Notes: generated by a model not told the origin, from the letters alone. Shown: positions 33,875 through 45,000, counted from the first letter of the stretch. The stretch: 64,000 bases of DNA from Gelidibacter gilvus (GCF_004115975.1 NZ_SDDZ01000005.1:62001-126000); one strand, 5' to 3'. Translations and numbers: made by a program.

Positions 33875-36800
33875 GTGATTAAAAATCTCCTCATATTTTC
33901 ACATAAAAACCGCCCCTTGGTAGTAGGTCTCAGCTTGCTCATCATGGCTATCGGGTATTATAGTTTCACAGAGCTCAAAATTGAAGCCTATCCGGATATT
34001 GCCGACACCAACGTGATTGTGGTGGCGCAATACCAAGGTCGTGCTGCCGAAGAAGTGGAGCAGCAAGTCACCATTCCTTTAGAAAGGGTTTTGCAAGACG
34101 TACCTAATGTTATTGACCGAAGAAGCCGAACTATTTTTGGACTTTCAGTGATACAACTGACGTTTAAGGACGATACGGACGATTATTTTGCCCGTCAGCA
34201 AGTAATGGAACGTTTGGCAAGCGCCGAATTACCTGAAGGCGTGATCTCTGAATTGGCGCCGCTATCCACCGCCGTGGGTGAGATTTTTAGATATGTGGTA
34301 GAAGCACCGCCAAGCTATTCGCCTACGGAGTTAAGGGATTTACAAGATTGGGTCATTGAACCTTATTTACTTCAAACCAATGGCGTTGCCGACATTACCA
34401 CTTTTGGAGGTCCGCTAAAACAGTTCCATATTCTTATTGATCCTGATAAACTTCGCAAATACGATCTGTCGTTTTCTGACATTGAAGATGCCGTGGTTGC
34501 CAACAATCTCAACACCGGAGGAAACATCATGGAACGTGGCGGTCAGGGTTTTGCCGTGCGCGGTTTGGGTGCCATCAAAAACGAAAAAGACATTGAAAAT
34601 ATCGTCTTAAAAGCGGTTATAGGCGTTCCGATATTTATCCGTGATGTGGCGAGTGTAGAAATTGCACCGCCACCACCGAGTGGCGTTTTAGGATATTCGG
34701 TACCTGATGAAAATATCGAGGTCAATAACGGTGTAGAAGGTATTATTTTACTTCGGAAATTTGAAAACCCGAGTGAAGTTCTGGTAGAACTTAAACAGCG
34801 CATTGCCGACTTACAAGCCAACGAACTTCCGCAAGATGTGACCATCCGAACGCTTTATGATCGCGGGTTTTTAATTGACCATTCTTTAAATACTGTGGGA
34901 TGGACCTTGTTTGAAGGCGTGAGTATTGTGGTCATCATCCTAATTTTCTTTTTAGGGAGTGTCCGAAGTGCTTTGGTAGTAGCTTTGACCATTCCGTTTT
35001 CGATGTTATTCGCGTTTATTATCATGCGATTTACAGGCATTCCAGCCAACCTCCTCTCGTTGGGCGCCATTGATTTCGGAATTATTGTGGATGGCGCCGT
35101 GGTCATGACGGAACATCTCATTCGGAAATATCGCACCTCAACCCCAGAAGAACGCAAAAGTGGCATTGTTAGAATTACCCTATTGTCTGCCCAAGAAGTT
35201 GGTCGTGAAATCTTTTTCTCAGTAACGATTATCATTTTGGCTTATCTACCTATTTTGTTGATGACACGTGTAGAAGGTAAACTGTTTTCACCAATGGCAT
35301 TAACGCTATCGTTTGCCGTTTTGGGATCCATGTTGGCGGCACTGACTTTTATTCCAGTAGTCATTTCGTATGTGTATAGCAAAACCATGTCGCAACCCGA
35401 CAAGAAATTCAAAGAACCTAAAAACTTTATTTTGACGTTTTTAGAGAAACAGTATGTCAAGGTTTTGAACGTCTTTACAACCCATTACAAAAAAACCGTG
35501 GTGATTGGATTCGCCATCGTACTTATTTTAATTTCTTTTGGAACGAAATTAGGTTCGGAATTTTTACCGGAATTAGATGAAGGGTCGATTTTCTTACAAG
35601 CCAACTTCCCAGCAGGAATCACCATTACTGAAAATGCGAAATACGCGCCTAAAATAAGAGAGGTGATTTCCAAATTCCCGCAAGTGTCTTATGTCATTAC
35701 TCAAACCGGACGTAACGATGATGGCACGGATCCGTTTCCTGCCAATAGAAACGAGATTTTAGTCGGATTAAAGGATTATTCTACGTGGAGTGATACCCTT
35801 TCAAAAAAACAATTGGTGCACAAAATGCGCAGCGATCTGGAGCATGAATTCCCAGGAGTTGCCTTTGCTTCCGGTCAACCTATTATTGACCAAGTGATGG
35901 AAATTGTAACGGGCAGTGCCGCCGATTTAGCCGTCTCCATAGTTGGTGATGATTTGATTATGATGCGTGAAAAAGCCGAACTTATTTCGGGCATCATGCA
36001 GGAAATGGAGGGCAGTGAAGGTGTCGATATTGAACAAGAGAATGTTCAAGACCAATTAACCATCAACATCAATCGAGAGCAGGCAGCACGTTATGGGATT
36101 AATGTTGCGGATATTCAAGATATGATTGAAGCCGCAATTGGTGGTAAAGAAATCTCAGTTTTGTATGACGGTGCCAAACGCTATGATATTGTGGTGCGCT
36201 ACCTCCCGGAATTTAGAGAAAATATCAATGACCTAAAAACCCTGCTGATTCCTTCGGCTACCGGTGCACTGGTGCCTATGGATCAATTGGCAGATATTGG
36301 TTACGTGGAAGGACAAACGAATATTTACCGACTTAACAACAAGCGTATGGTGACGGTACGTGCCAATATCCAAGGCAGGGATCAAGGCGGTTATGTGCGG
36401 GAATTACAGGATAAAATTGATGCACAAATAGAAATCCCGAAAGGTTATGAAATTGTTTATGGCGGACAATATGAAAACTTGGAACGTGCAGGAAAGCAGT
36501 TGGCGTTGACAATTCCGGTGACCTTAGTTCTGGTGATTGCCTTCCTATTTATGTTGTACAGAAACTTCAAACATACTTTAATTACCGCCAGTAGTATTCT
36601 TTTTGCCTTGGGTGGAGGTGTGATCGCTTTGTTGCTTAGAGGCTATTATTTTAACGTCTCTGCGGGGGTTGGCTTTGTTTCTATTTTGGGGATTTCTGTG
36701 ATGGCAGCCGTATTATTGGTCTCCGCATTGAACAGAGCTTCCGCAAATAAACCGCTGAGCAAAACCATGATTACGGCAACCTCAAAAGAGCAATTGCGAG

Positions 36801-37024
36801 CGGTATTAACCATTCTTGTTTTGGCTATCTTCGGATTGGTGCCTGCAGCCACTTCAAGCGGGATCGGTTCGGATGTTCAAAGACCTTTGGCAACTGTTAT
36901 TATCGGCGGATTGACGAGTACGTTACTGTTTGCGCCACTTTTAATTCCGCCATTGTATTGGTGGGTGAATAAGCCGAAGGAAAATGACGATGAAGTTGAA
37001 CTTGAAAATGAAATTGAAGCGTAA
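33875..37024 (+). CDS. Heavy-metal RND efflux pump (CzcA/CusA type)
   Basis: 1049 residues starting at GTG (33875). The start fits the first helix (SHKNRPLVVGLSLLIMAIG). Twelve membrane helices and two large periplasmic loops give the RND layout. The family mark is GAIDFGIIVDGAVV in helix 4 (Asp400 and the second Asp), the proton-relay DFG...DG motif of heavy-metal RND pumps. Other HME-RND marks are AYPDIADTNV near the start, and WRVEGKLFSPMA-like helix 5 region (VEGKLFSPMALTLSFAVLG). The pump moves Cu/Ag or Zn/Co/Cd out of the periplasm with the adaptor and channel encoded just upstream. The exact metal cannot be assigned by eye. Confidence 0.95.
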   Translation: MIKNLLIFSHKNRPLVVGLSLLIMAIGYYSFTELKIEAYPDIADTNVIVVAQYQGRAAEEVEQQVTIPLERVLQDVPNVIDRRSRTIFGLSVIQLTFKDDTDDYFARQQVMERLASAELPEGVISELAPLSTAVGEIFRYVVEAPPSYSPTELRDLQDWVIEPYLLQTNGVADITTFGGPLKQFHILIDPDKLRKYDLSFSDIEDAVVANNLNTGGNIMERGGQGFAVRGLGAIKNEKDIENIVLKAVIGVPIFIRDVASVEIAPPPPSGVLGYSVPDENIEVNNGVEGIILLRKFENPSEVLVELKQRIADLQANELPQDVTIRTLYDRGFLIDHSLNTVGWTLFEGVSIVVIILIFFLGSVRSALVVALTIPFSMLFAFIIMRFTGIPANLLSLGAIDFGIIVDGAVVMTEHLIRKYRTSTPEERKSGIVRITLLSAQEVGREIFFSVTIIILAYLPILLMTRVEGKLFSPMALTLSFAVLGSMLAALTFIPVVISYVYSKTMSQPDKKFKEPKNFILTFLEKQYVKVLNVFTTHYKKTVVIGFAIVLILISFGTKLGSEFLPELDEGSIFLQANFPAGITITENAKYAPKIREVISKFPQVSYVITQTGRNDDGTDPFPANRNEILVGLKDYSTWSDTLSKKQLVHKMRSDLEHEFPGVAFASGQPIIDQVMEIVTGSAADLAVSIVGDDLIMMREKAELISGIMQEMEGSEGVDIEQENVQDQLTININREQAARYGINVADIQDMIEAAIGGKEISVLYDGAKRYDIVVRYLPEFRENINDLKTLLIPSATGALVPMDQLADIGYVEGQTNIYRLNNKRMVTVRANIQGRDQGGYVRELQDKIDAQIEIPKGYEIVYGGQYENLERAGKQLALTIPVTLVLVIAFLFMLYRNFKHTLITASSILFALGGGVIALLLRGYYFNVSAGVGFVSILGISVMAAVLLVSALNRASANKPLSKTMITATSKEQLRAVLTILVLAIFGLVPAATSSGIGSDVQRPLATVIIGGLTSTLLFAPLLIPPLYWWVNKPKENDDEVELENEIEA

Positions 37025-37033
37025 TAATTTTAA

Positions 37034-37066
37034 AGACCTTTCAGATTTTAGAAACCTGAAAGGTCT
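37034..37066 (+). terminator. REP-like 33-base palindrome D, terminator of the pump operon
   Basis: AGACCTTTCAG / CTGAAAGGTCT are perfect arms 11 bases apart (total 33 bases), 10 bases after the pump stop. It belongs to the palindrome family described at 58536, 59155 and 63369 and has TT at the variable position, paired with AA on the other arm. Confidence 0.8.
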
Positions 37067-37278
37067 TACTCGCGAATTCTACGGATTCGAGATTCCAATT
37101 TTTAAAATGGTTTTGGTTGATTTCGTTAGGTGAAAGCGCTGTTATTCTGAAGTATTGTTGGTGAAAAACCCCAACAAGAGCATGATGTTTTAAACCTAAT
37201 TCAATTTTTGACCTTGTTTTATTCGGAGTAGTTCTTAATTTTACCAAAACACGTCCACTACCCATTTACAAATCAATT

Positions 37279-38571
37279 ATGAGAATATCAATATGCACCT
37301 TGCTTTTAATCTGCGGATTAACTCCTTTTTTAAATGCGCAATCGGAAACACTTGAGCAACTCCTTTAAGAATTGCCTGATGTTATTTTTACAAAAATTGA
37401 AACTCCCGATAATTACGAAGCGGCTTATGAACTAAAAATCAAACAACCTTTAGACCATAAAAATCCTTCCAAAGGCCATTTTTATCAAAGAGCTTATCTG
37501 TCCCATAAAGATTTTAAGCTACCCACAGTGATGATCACGGAAGGTTACACTGCTAATAGTAACAGAGTTGACGAGTTGACTCATTACATTGATGCCAATC
37601 AAATTAGAATTGAGCATCGCTATTTTGGAAAAAGCAATCCTGCCGAAATCGATTATCAATATCTGACCTTAGAGCAAGTTGCTGCCGATTTACATCATAT
37701 CAACACCTTATTCCGAAATTTATATCCCACCAAATGGGTATCAACAGGGCGTAGCAAAGGCGGTGCCACGACCTTATTTTATCGCTATTTTTATCCTGAA
37801 GATGTTGATGTTAGTGTAAATTATGTGGGACCGATCAATACGTCGTTTGAAGAGCAACGTGTTTATAAGTTCTTAGATACTGTAGGAACCGCAGAATGTC
37901 GCAAGAAAATTGAAAAATTCCAAAGACACGTTTTAGAAAACAAAGATGAGATTCTACCGCTCATGAAAGCATACAGCGTAGGTGCTAAAGCGAGCTTTAC
38001 CTATCAAAACATTGAAAAAGCCTTCGAGTTTTCAGTTATGGAATATCCATTTTCATTTTGGCAATACGGCTCAGACTGTAACTCAATTCCTGATGAAACC
38101 GCTTCTTCCTATGATTCATTTTTATACTTAACCCAAGTGTCGGATATCACGTTTTTTAGTGATCAGACAATGACGGATTATGCATCCCACTATTATCAAT
38201 CAGCCAACGAATTTGGCTATTACGGTTATGATACCAGTAAATTCAAAGGTCTTTTGGACGAGTTGCCTACGGACAAAAATCCGCATGCCGCTTTTACACC
38301 TAATCATATGAAAGTGCCATTTAACGCTAAATCTTTGAAAGTTATAAATACTTGGCTTCCAAAGCATGGTAATAAAATTATTCACATTTATGGAACTTTA
38401 GATACTTGGTCTGCCTCTGCTGTTCCACCATCTGATCAAGTCGATGCGTTATGGTTTTTTATGAAAGGAAAGCACCATGGCAATGCAAATATCACTGAGA
38501 TGACACCAAGTGAGAGAGAAAAGCTAAAAAGAGCTTTAGAACGTTGGCTTTCAATTAAAATAGGAAGTTAA
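37279..38571 (+). pseudogene. S28/S37-like tripeptidyl aminopeptidase gene with in-frame stop after the signal peptide
   Basis: The frame opens with ATG at 37279 and a good signal peptide (MRISICTLLLICGLTPFLNA), then SETLEQLL, then TAA at 37366-37368, and continues in the same frame as ELPDVIFTKIETPDNYE... to 38571 for ~399 residues. The body has the alpha/beta-hydrolase nucleophile elbow GRSKGG (Ser catalytic), TVMITEGYTANSNR, IEHRYFGKS and a C-terminal KGKHHGNAN with a His. It fits the S28/S37 prolyl tripeptidyl peptidase group. One base change (TAA to AAA, Lys) would restore the gene. A sequencing error is possible. Translation could restart downstream, but the signal peptide would be lost. 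Confidence 0.8.
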
Positions 38572-38692
38572 AATTCTTTATCTAAAAGTGAATTTGGTGT
38601 TTATTTCGTGCCAATAAAGTTTATTTAGGCAGCAGTGGTAATAAATGCAAGAAAACGGGAGCTATAAAGATTCAGCAAAAAAACATGAAATG

Positions 38693-38998
38693 TCAAAACC
38701 TATAATAGCGGCACATGAACTCTAAATTAAAAAAGGTTGAAAGCACTCCTGAAAAAAGTGTGGCACTCACAAAAAGCGTAGCAAGAATCACGATTTTTCT
38801 TTGTGAACGGAAATTCACATAATTGAGCACTAATTGAAAAATCAGGGCGATAAATTGGGCAGCCAACAACCGCTGGGCACAACCAATATAAGGTTCTTTG
38901 AAGTACAAAAAATAAGTCGCTAACATTATAATTACATAGAGTGCGGTGATTACAAACACCACTGTTTTCGGAAACCTAAATCTGTGAGGATTTGTCAT
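38693..38998 (-). CDS. Three-helix membrane protein, unknown function
   Basis: 101 residues from the ATG at 38998 (MTNPHRFRFPK); an upstream frame start at 39043 adds an unlikely N-terminus. Helices at about 12-32, 42-60 and 67-88. Cys residues in YIGCAQR and FMCRYYRF. No family recognised. It is convergent with the broken peptidase gene and divergent from the YqiA-like gene. Confidence 0.65.
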   Translation of the reverse strand: MTNPHRFRFPKTVVFVITALYVIIMLATYFLYFKEPYIGCAQRLLAAQFIALIFQLVLNYVNFRSQRKIVILATLFVSATLFSGVLSTFFNLEFMCRYYRF

Positions 38999-39135
38999 GA
39001 TAGATGGCTTTACTTCAAAGATAGCTAAATGGGAAACACGCATTACTTATTAAATAGTCCGAAAACGTAAAAACTTGTAAGAATTTACAAAAAAACCATA
39101 ATATTTCCTTAGTTTGAATTCAAATATCAAATAAA

Positions 39136-39624
39136 ATGAAGATCCTGTACATTCACGGCCTCAACGGTAGTTTGGTCCCCGAAAAACGAGAAGTTTTAGA
39201 ACGCTATGGCTCAGTTGAAGCGCCATCCATAGATTATGAAAACAATCCAGACAGCATTTTATGGCTGAACGACCAATATAAAGACGCCAAAATAGATGTA
39301 GTCATGGGCAGCAGCATGGGCGGATTCGCGGGATATCATCTATCTAAGCTACTTCAATTACCAGCGCTGGTATTCAATCCTGCGTTGGCTGAGAGAAGCG
39401 TCGTTCAAAATCTCCCTGACACCCCGGAAACCAATAACAGCCACATCCATATCGTTTTAGGCTCGAAGGATCCAGTGGTCAATCCTATAGATACACTACA
39501 CTTTTTGGGCGATTTATTATTGCAAGAACAGGATTATAATATCAGGATCAGACATGATTTGGAACATCGCATTCCTTTGGATGTTTTTGAGGAAGAGGTG
39601 GTGAGGTTTATGGGAGGCTTGTAA
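39136..39624 (+). CDS. YqiA-type alpha/beta-hydrolase (esterase-like)
   Basis: 162 residues, matching the small YqiA/UPF0227 hydrolase family. MKILYIHGLNGS has the oxyanion-type HG turn; GSSMGG at 58-63 places the nucleophile at Ser60; GSKDPVVNP supplies an acid; HDLEHRI near 143-149 gives the His. It acts in the cytoplasm (no signal). Family members have acyl-CoA thioesterase or carboxylesterase activity; no specific substrate can be named. Confidence 0.85.
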   Translation: MKILYIHGLNGSLVPEKREVLERYGSVEAPSIDYENNPDSILWLNDQYKDAKIDVVMGSSMGGFAGYHLSKLLQLPALVFNPALAERSVVQNLPDTPETNNSHIHIVLGSKDPVVNPIDTLHFLGDLLLQEQDYNIRIRHDLEHRIPLDVFEEEVVRFMGGL

Positions 39625-39720
39625 AAAAGTTTTTAACTTTAACAAGTTATCCTATTGCTAAAATAACGTTCACAAACCTTCTGAATCTTCAGTTTTTCCG
39701 ACTATAACGCCTATGCTCTT

Positions 39721-39728
39721 TATATTTG
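39721..39728 (+). promoter_or_regulatory. -7 promoter element of the symporter gene
   Basis: TATATTTG matches TAnnTTTG, 20 bases before the ATG at 39749. A T run (39693-39697) 23 bases upstream might serve as a weak -33 region. Confidence 0.5.
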
Positions 39729-39748
39729 CACAAAACTCAATGTCTTAA

Positions 39749-40738
39749 ATGCTCAAAAAATCACCAATAGACACATTTGTCATCGCTATCGTCATTAGCA
39801 TCGTCATTGCTTATTTCTTCCCTCAACTTGGGGCTTCGGATAGTCCCGTGCCGATGAATTTTATCAGCAGCCTGGGCATCTCTTTTATCTTCTTTTTCTA
39901 CGGTTTGAGCCTAAGCTCAGAAGCGATTAGAAACGGACTTAAAAACTGGAAACTCCATGTCTCCGTGCAGGCCTCAACTTTTGTGTTATTTCCATTGCTA
40001 ATTTTGCCATTTTTCCCTTTGGTGAAAGACACCTCTTATGAATTGCTTTGGTTGGCCTTCTTATTTATGGCGGCCTTACCCTCTACCGTATCTTCCTCGG
40101 TGGTGATGGTCTCTATGGCCAAAGGAAACTTACCTGGTGCCATCTTTAATGCCAGTATCTCTGGGATTATAGGTATTATCCTGACGCCTCTTTGGATGTT
40201 GCCCTTTGTGAAACAATCGGATGTTGCTTTCGACTTTTCTGCAATTTATTTCCAACTGATCACCGAGATTGTCATTCCATTAATACTAGGATTATTACTC
40301 AGACGATTTCTCGGTGCATGGGCATTAAAAAACAAAAAGACGCTTAACAAGTTTGACAAGTTCATTATTTTACTCATCATTTATAAAAGTTTCGTGAAGT
40401 CTTTTGAAGATGAGATTTTCAGCAGTGTCAGCCTTCTTGAAATGGCAGCAATGGTAGTTCTGGTCCTGATTTTATTTTTCTTGGTCTATTCTCTAACGGG
40501 CTGGATTGGGAAGCTATTAAAATTCAATCATGCCGACCAAATCACCAATCAGTTTTGTGGCACCAAAAAATCGCTGGTCCATGGTACAGTTTTTTCAGAA
40601 GCTTTATTTGGACAAACGAGTATTGTGGGCATTATGTTATTGCCGTTGATGTTTTATCATGCCCTTCAGATTTTGATTATTAGTGTGATTGCGACGAATA
40701 AGGGGAGGGAACAAATGGAACGTGAGGCTAAGTTGTGA
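39749..40738 (+). CDS. Bile-acid/sodium symporter-like protein (SBF-like, PF13593 type)
   Basis: 329 residues, ten hydrophobic helices. IAYFFPQLGAS in helix 1, FFYGLSLSSEAIRNGLKNW, the mid-protein FMAALPSTVSSSVVMVSMAKGN crossing region (read as ALPSTVSSSVVM) and LHGTVFSEALFG-like late block (VHGTVFSEALFGQTSIVGIM) agree with the SBF-like family related to ASBT/YfeH. The transported substrate is unknown. It is preceded by its own promoter element. Confidence 0.85.
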   Translation: MLKKSPIDTFVIAIVISIVIAYFFPQLGASDSPVPMNFISSLGISFIFFFYGLSLSSEAIRNGLKNWKLHVSVQASTFVLFPLLILPFFPLVKDTSYELLWLAFLFMAALPSTVSSSVVMVSMAKGNLPGAIFNASISGIIGIILTPLWMLPFVKQSDVAFDFSAIYFQLITEIVIPLILGLLLRRFLGAWALKNKKTLNKFDKFIILLIIYKSFVKSFEDEIFSSVSLLEMAAMVVLVLILFFLVYSLTGWIGKLLKFNHADQITNQFCGTKKSLVHGTVFSEALFGQTSIVGIMLLPLMFYHALQILIISVIATNKGREQMEREAKL

Positions 40739-40876
40739 GTTCAGTGTGAAAGAAGCAGAATACACAGTGCACGTTTCAATATTCAAGATTCAGAATATAT
40801 AAATTTCCTTTATATTTTAAGATTCCTAAAAGACGGATATATTAATTACCTTAGAGAACACTTAAAAAATCATCTT

Positions 40877-41101
40877 ATGAATTTGACAAAAATTGTTGGT
40901 GCCATCTTAATCCTTATCAGTATAGGTTTTGGATATATTGGTTTTAATAAAGTTGCAGATAATACCGCTGAAGTAAAATTTTTAGGAATAAAGATTGACG
41001 CTTCAAACGAATCTGGAAGACAACAAGGCTTTATCTATTTAGGATTGGCTGTTGCTCTTTTTGCGGGAGGTATTTACAGTCTCAATAAAGGTAAAAAATA
41101 A
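40877..41101 (+). CDS. Small two-helix membrane protein (DUF3185-like)
   Basis: 74 residues. Helix 1 at about 5-25 (IVGAILILISIGFGYIGFNK), a polar loop with FLGIKIDASNESGRQQG, helix 2 at about 52-67 and a basic tail NKGKK. This resembles DUF3185 proteins, but I assign that loosely. A hairpin terminator follows at 41124. Confidence 0.7.
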   Translation: MNLTKIVGAILILISIGFGYIGFNKVADNTAEVKFLGIKIDASNESGRQQGFIYLGLAVALFAGGIYSLNKGKK

Positions 41102-41123
41102 CCTATCGCTTAAAATAGAAAAA

Positions 41124-41160
41124 AGGTCGTCTTGACTTGACGACCTCTTTTTTATTTTTT
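41124..41160. terminator. Bidirectional terminator between the small membrane gene and the fasciclin gene
   Basis: AGGTCGTC/GACGACCT is a perfect 8-bp stem at 41124-41146, followed by a T run on the plus strand and preceded by an A run, so it can terminate both converging genes. Confidence 0.85.
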
Positions 41161-41174
41161 CCTAGAAACTCTTA

Positions 41175-41825
41175 TTATTTCTTAGCCATCAATACCGTAT
41201 CAATAATATAAATAATCCCGTTTGAAGCTGGTACATTACCTAAAATAACCTGTGCTTTCTTACCAGAACCATCTTTGATAACAAATTGATCTCCACTCAT
41301 CGAGGCCGTCAAATCCTCACCTTTTACAGTTTTAAATGTATAAGATCCGTTGGCACCTTTAATAGCTGCTGCAAATTTATCTGAAGTAATTACTCCTGGA
41401 ACAACATGATAAGTCAACACATTGGCCAACATCTCTTTATTCTCTGGTAGCATTAATTCGTCACGCTTTTTTTGTGGCAGTTTCTCAAAGGCCTGATTTG
41501 ATGGTGCAAAAACAGTGTATTCACCCGGCTCAGACAACATGGCTGATAAATCTGCAGCTTGCAAGGCACCCGCCAAAGTTGACAAATCTTTGTTCATCAT
41601 GGCTTGTCCAGCAATACTGTTGGCTCGCGCTTCTTCTTTAATTTTAGCTTCTTTCGCTTCTTTGGCTTCCATTTCCATTTTAGCGTTCTCTGCAGCCTCC
41701 ATTTCCACGCGTTCGGTTTCAATTTTCAATTGTTCTTCTTTCTTTTTGCCATCTTCACAAGACGACATAAAAACGAATGCTGTCAAGGCAGCGGCAAACA
41801 ATATACTCGATTTTTTAATAATCAT
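41175..41825 (-). CDS. Fasciclin (FAS1)-domain lipoprotein with a charged helical stalk
   Basis: 216 residues. The signal ends AFVFMSSC (Cys about 23). Residues ~25-70 are almost all Glu, Lys, Ala and Met (EEQLKIETERVEMEAAENAK), likely a long helical stalk. A FAS1 domain fills ~73-214: TVFAPSNQAFEKLP near 110-124 and LTYHVVPGVITSDKFA are the two signature blocks. FAS1 lipoproteins are surface or periplasmic adhesion-type proteins. No neighbours share its strand; it is convergent with the small membrane gene and divergent from tamB. Confidence 0.9.
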   Translation of the reverse strand: MIIKKSSILFAAALTAFVFMSSCEDGKKKEEQLKIETERVEMEAAENAKMEMEAKEAKEAKIKEEARANSIAGQAMMNKDLSTLAGALQAADLSAMLSEPGEYTVFAPSNQAFEKLPQKKRDELMLPENKEMLANVLTYHVVPGVITSDKFAAAIKGANGSYTFKTVKGEDLTASMSGDQFVIKDGSGKKAQVILGNVPASNGIIYIIDTVLMAKK

Positions 41826-42003
41826 AATTCAATTATTTATTGGTTTATGTTTATATATACGTTCGAAATGAGCTTATGTAGTATATTTAATACAACTTTA
41901 ACATAAAACCTTCCAAATGAGCAAAACTTGTTAATTTTACCCAATATTAAGTTTTGAGTTATTAATAATCGCTTTAAGCGACGTATTACAAGGTCTAATA
42001 TGA

Positions 42004-42011
42004 TAAATTTG
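42004..42011 (+). promoter_or_regulatory. -7 promoter element of tamB
   Basis: TAAATTTG matches TAnnTTTG, 19 bases before the TTG start at 42031. No clear -33 element. Confidence 0.4.
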
Positions 42012-42030
42012 TAACCCTAGAGCAGACTCA

Positions 42031-45000
42031 TTGGAAGAGAGCAACAGCGATAAAAAAAAGCCTACAAAGAAAAAATATAGGATCCTCAGAATATTCGGAA
42101 GAATAATTCTAGGCGTTCTCGTGTTTTTAATTCTCTTAGTATTATTTATTAGAAGTCCTTGGGGACAAGGCATTATCGTTGACAAAGCCACATCTTACGT
42201 CTCCAATAAAACAAACACCAAAGTTGAAATTGAACGCCTGTTCCTCACCTTTGATGGCAACCTTCAAATTGACGGTTTGTTTTTGGAAGATACTAAAGGC
42301 GATACTTTGGTCTATTCAAAATCCTTGGAAGCCAACGTGCCTCTTTGGGCCATGATTCGTGGCGAAGGCATTGGCGTAGATGCATTAGATTGGAAAGGTC
42401 TTCGCGCGAATATCATCCGTAAAGATTCTATTGAAGGTTATAATTTTCAATTTCTGATTGATGCATTTGCTACCGAAAATACAGCACCGGTAGCTACAGA
42501 TACCACCGCCACAGCTCTGAATATTGTTATAGGAAAACTCAATTTCAGGGATTTTGATATTGTTTTTGACGATGCCGTTGCTGGAATTGACAGCCGATTC
42601 AAAATCGGGAGGCTCAATGCCACTATGAAAACCACCGATTTGGAGCATATGATATTTGAAGCCTCGGAACTTAAATTAGCTGACGCTCGCATCAAATTCA
42701 TCCAGACGCCGGTGCCGATTATTCCTGAAGAGGATCCCGCACCCTTGCCTTCCTTATCGGTAGAGAACTTAACATTGTCAAATGTATATGCCGATTACCA
42801 ATCTTATGGCGATCGTATTGCAGCAGAAGTTGACATCGAAGAATTGTTCGCTAAAATCCCAAAGGTGGATTTGGCCAACAGCGATTTTGAAGTAGATACC
42901 TTTCGTCTAAAAAACTCCGCCATCGTACTACGTACTGAGACCGAAACCAACGTCGTTACCCAAAAAGTGGTCGAAGTTACTCAAGACATCAAAAAGGATA
43001 TTCAGGCTTTTGAATGGCCAGAATTAAGACTAGCCGTAGGTTCTATTGATTTAGAAAATAATAAATTCAGTTATTTTGTCGCTTCCGCCGAAGCCAAAAC
43101 AGGTAGTTTCAATCCGAATGCCATTGTTCTGGAAGCGTTGAATCTTCAAGCCAATACCATTAATTTAAAAGATAAGAAAGCCGAACTTCATCTTGAGAAC
43201 TCCACGTTCAATGAGATTTCAGGATTCAATTTAAAAGAATTGAGCCTGAAATTTAGCGCTGATGACAATAATTTAGAGGTTTCCAATTTAAGGACTGCAC
43301 TCAATAATAACAGCTTACAAGCCAATTTGCGTCTCGATTATCCTAAATTATCGGCACTGATTGAATCTCCTGAAAAATCTAAGATTGCTATCGATATTCC
43401 TACATTTCGAATTTCGTTAAAGGATGTTTTCCTCATTCAACCGGAACTGAAAAAGAACCCATATCTGAATACTCTAAGTCAACATTTATTGACCGGAAAC
43501 ACCAAAGCAAATGGCTTTATGTCTGATATCAACATCAGCCGTTTGAATGCCAATTGGGCACATACGCACATTTCGGCAAACGGAAAAATTAAAAACATCA
43601 CAGATCCTAACAACATTCAATTTAACATTCCAAACTTTTCAGCCATTTCAACCCGTTCCGATATTGTACAATTTGTGGATGAAAAAGAGTTGGGTGTAAG
43701 TTTGCCTGATGAGGTCAAATTAGTAGGAAATATTAAAGGAAATCCTAAAGATATTTACGCAAATGCAACGTTGACCACCACACAAGGTATCGCATCTTTA
43801 GATGGCCACTTTAAAAACGGAACCACTTTAGAATTTGATGCAGACCTTTCCATCGAAGACTATAAACTGAACGAATTGCTCCAAAACGAACAATTGGGCA
43901 GCTTAAGTCTTTTAGTAAAAGCCAATGGAAAAGGAAAAAACATCAATGATCTCGACGCCCATGTGGAAGCAATCGTATCCAGTTTTAAATACAATAATTA
44001 TGATATCAACGACTTAAAACTTATTGGAGATATCAAAAATGGTCGCGGAAAAGTAACTTCAAAATATAAGGACTATAACCTTGACATGGACTTATACGCC
44101 ACTGTGGTATTGGATTCTGTGTCGCCTGAAGCCAACGTAGAATTGAATATTATTGGTGCTGACCTAAAAGCTTTAGGCATCATGCAACGTGAGATCAAAA
44201 CGGGCATGAAAATTTATGCCGATTTCAAAGGTAATGCCATCAATTATGATGTTGCAGCCATTGTAGACCAAGGCGTTGTAGTGTACGACAACAAAACCTA
44301 TTTGCTGGGCGACCTGAATGCCCTTGCCCACGTGAGAAAAGACACAACTTCAGTGTCTATTAAAAATAAATTGGTGGATGTTTTACTGCAATCCAACACA
44401 GATCCCGAAACCTTCAGCAAATCCATAAGACGTCATGTGTTAAGTTATTTCTACCATGATGAAGAAGTTCCTGACAGCATTACCAATCCCGTCAATTTGA
44501 AATTGCGAGGAAAGATTATTGAGGCGCCTATTTTAAACGACGTCTTTTTAGTGAATGTAAAAAAGCTGGATACCGTCAAATTTGACGTTGACTATGTAGA
44601 AAAAGAGCGGCAATTAACCGCTAGGATTACAGCGCCAGATATCAATTATAGTGGGAATGAGTTGGACAGTCTCGTGTTTTCAATGGATACGGATCGAGAC
44701 AAATTTATTTTTGACCTAGGATTCAACAGGATTAAAGCTGGTCCACTCAACATCCAGAAAACAAGAATTAGTGGCGATCAAACCAATAGGGAAATGGCTT
44801 TGGCGTTCACTGCTTATCATAAAGAGGATATATTAACCCAGATTACCAGTAAGATCACAGGTGATAGAAAACTCTTGCGTTTTCATGTCAATCCGGAAGA
44901 TCTGATTTTAAACAAGACCCCTTGGAATACTCCTGAGAATAACGAAATTCTGATCAGCAACAAAAAAATGGAATTTAATGAGTTTGTTTTCAGTCATGAG

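Noticed and set aside
37041-37265. Minus-strand open frame of 74 codons after the pump gene
   Set aside because: It runs across the terminator palindrome and has no recognisable domain; start and length look random.
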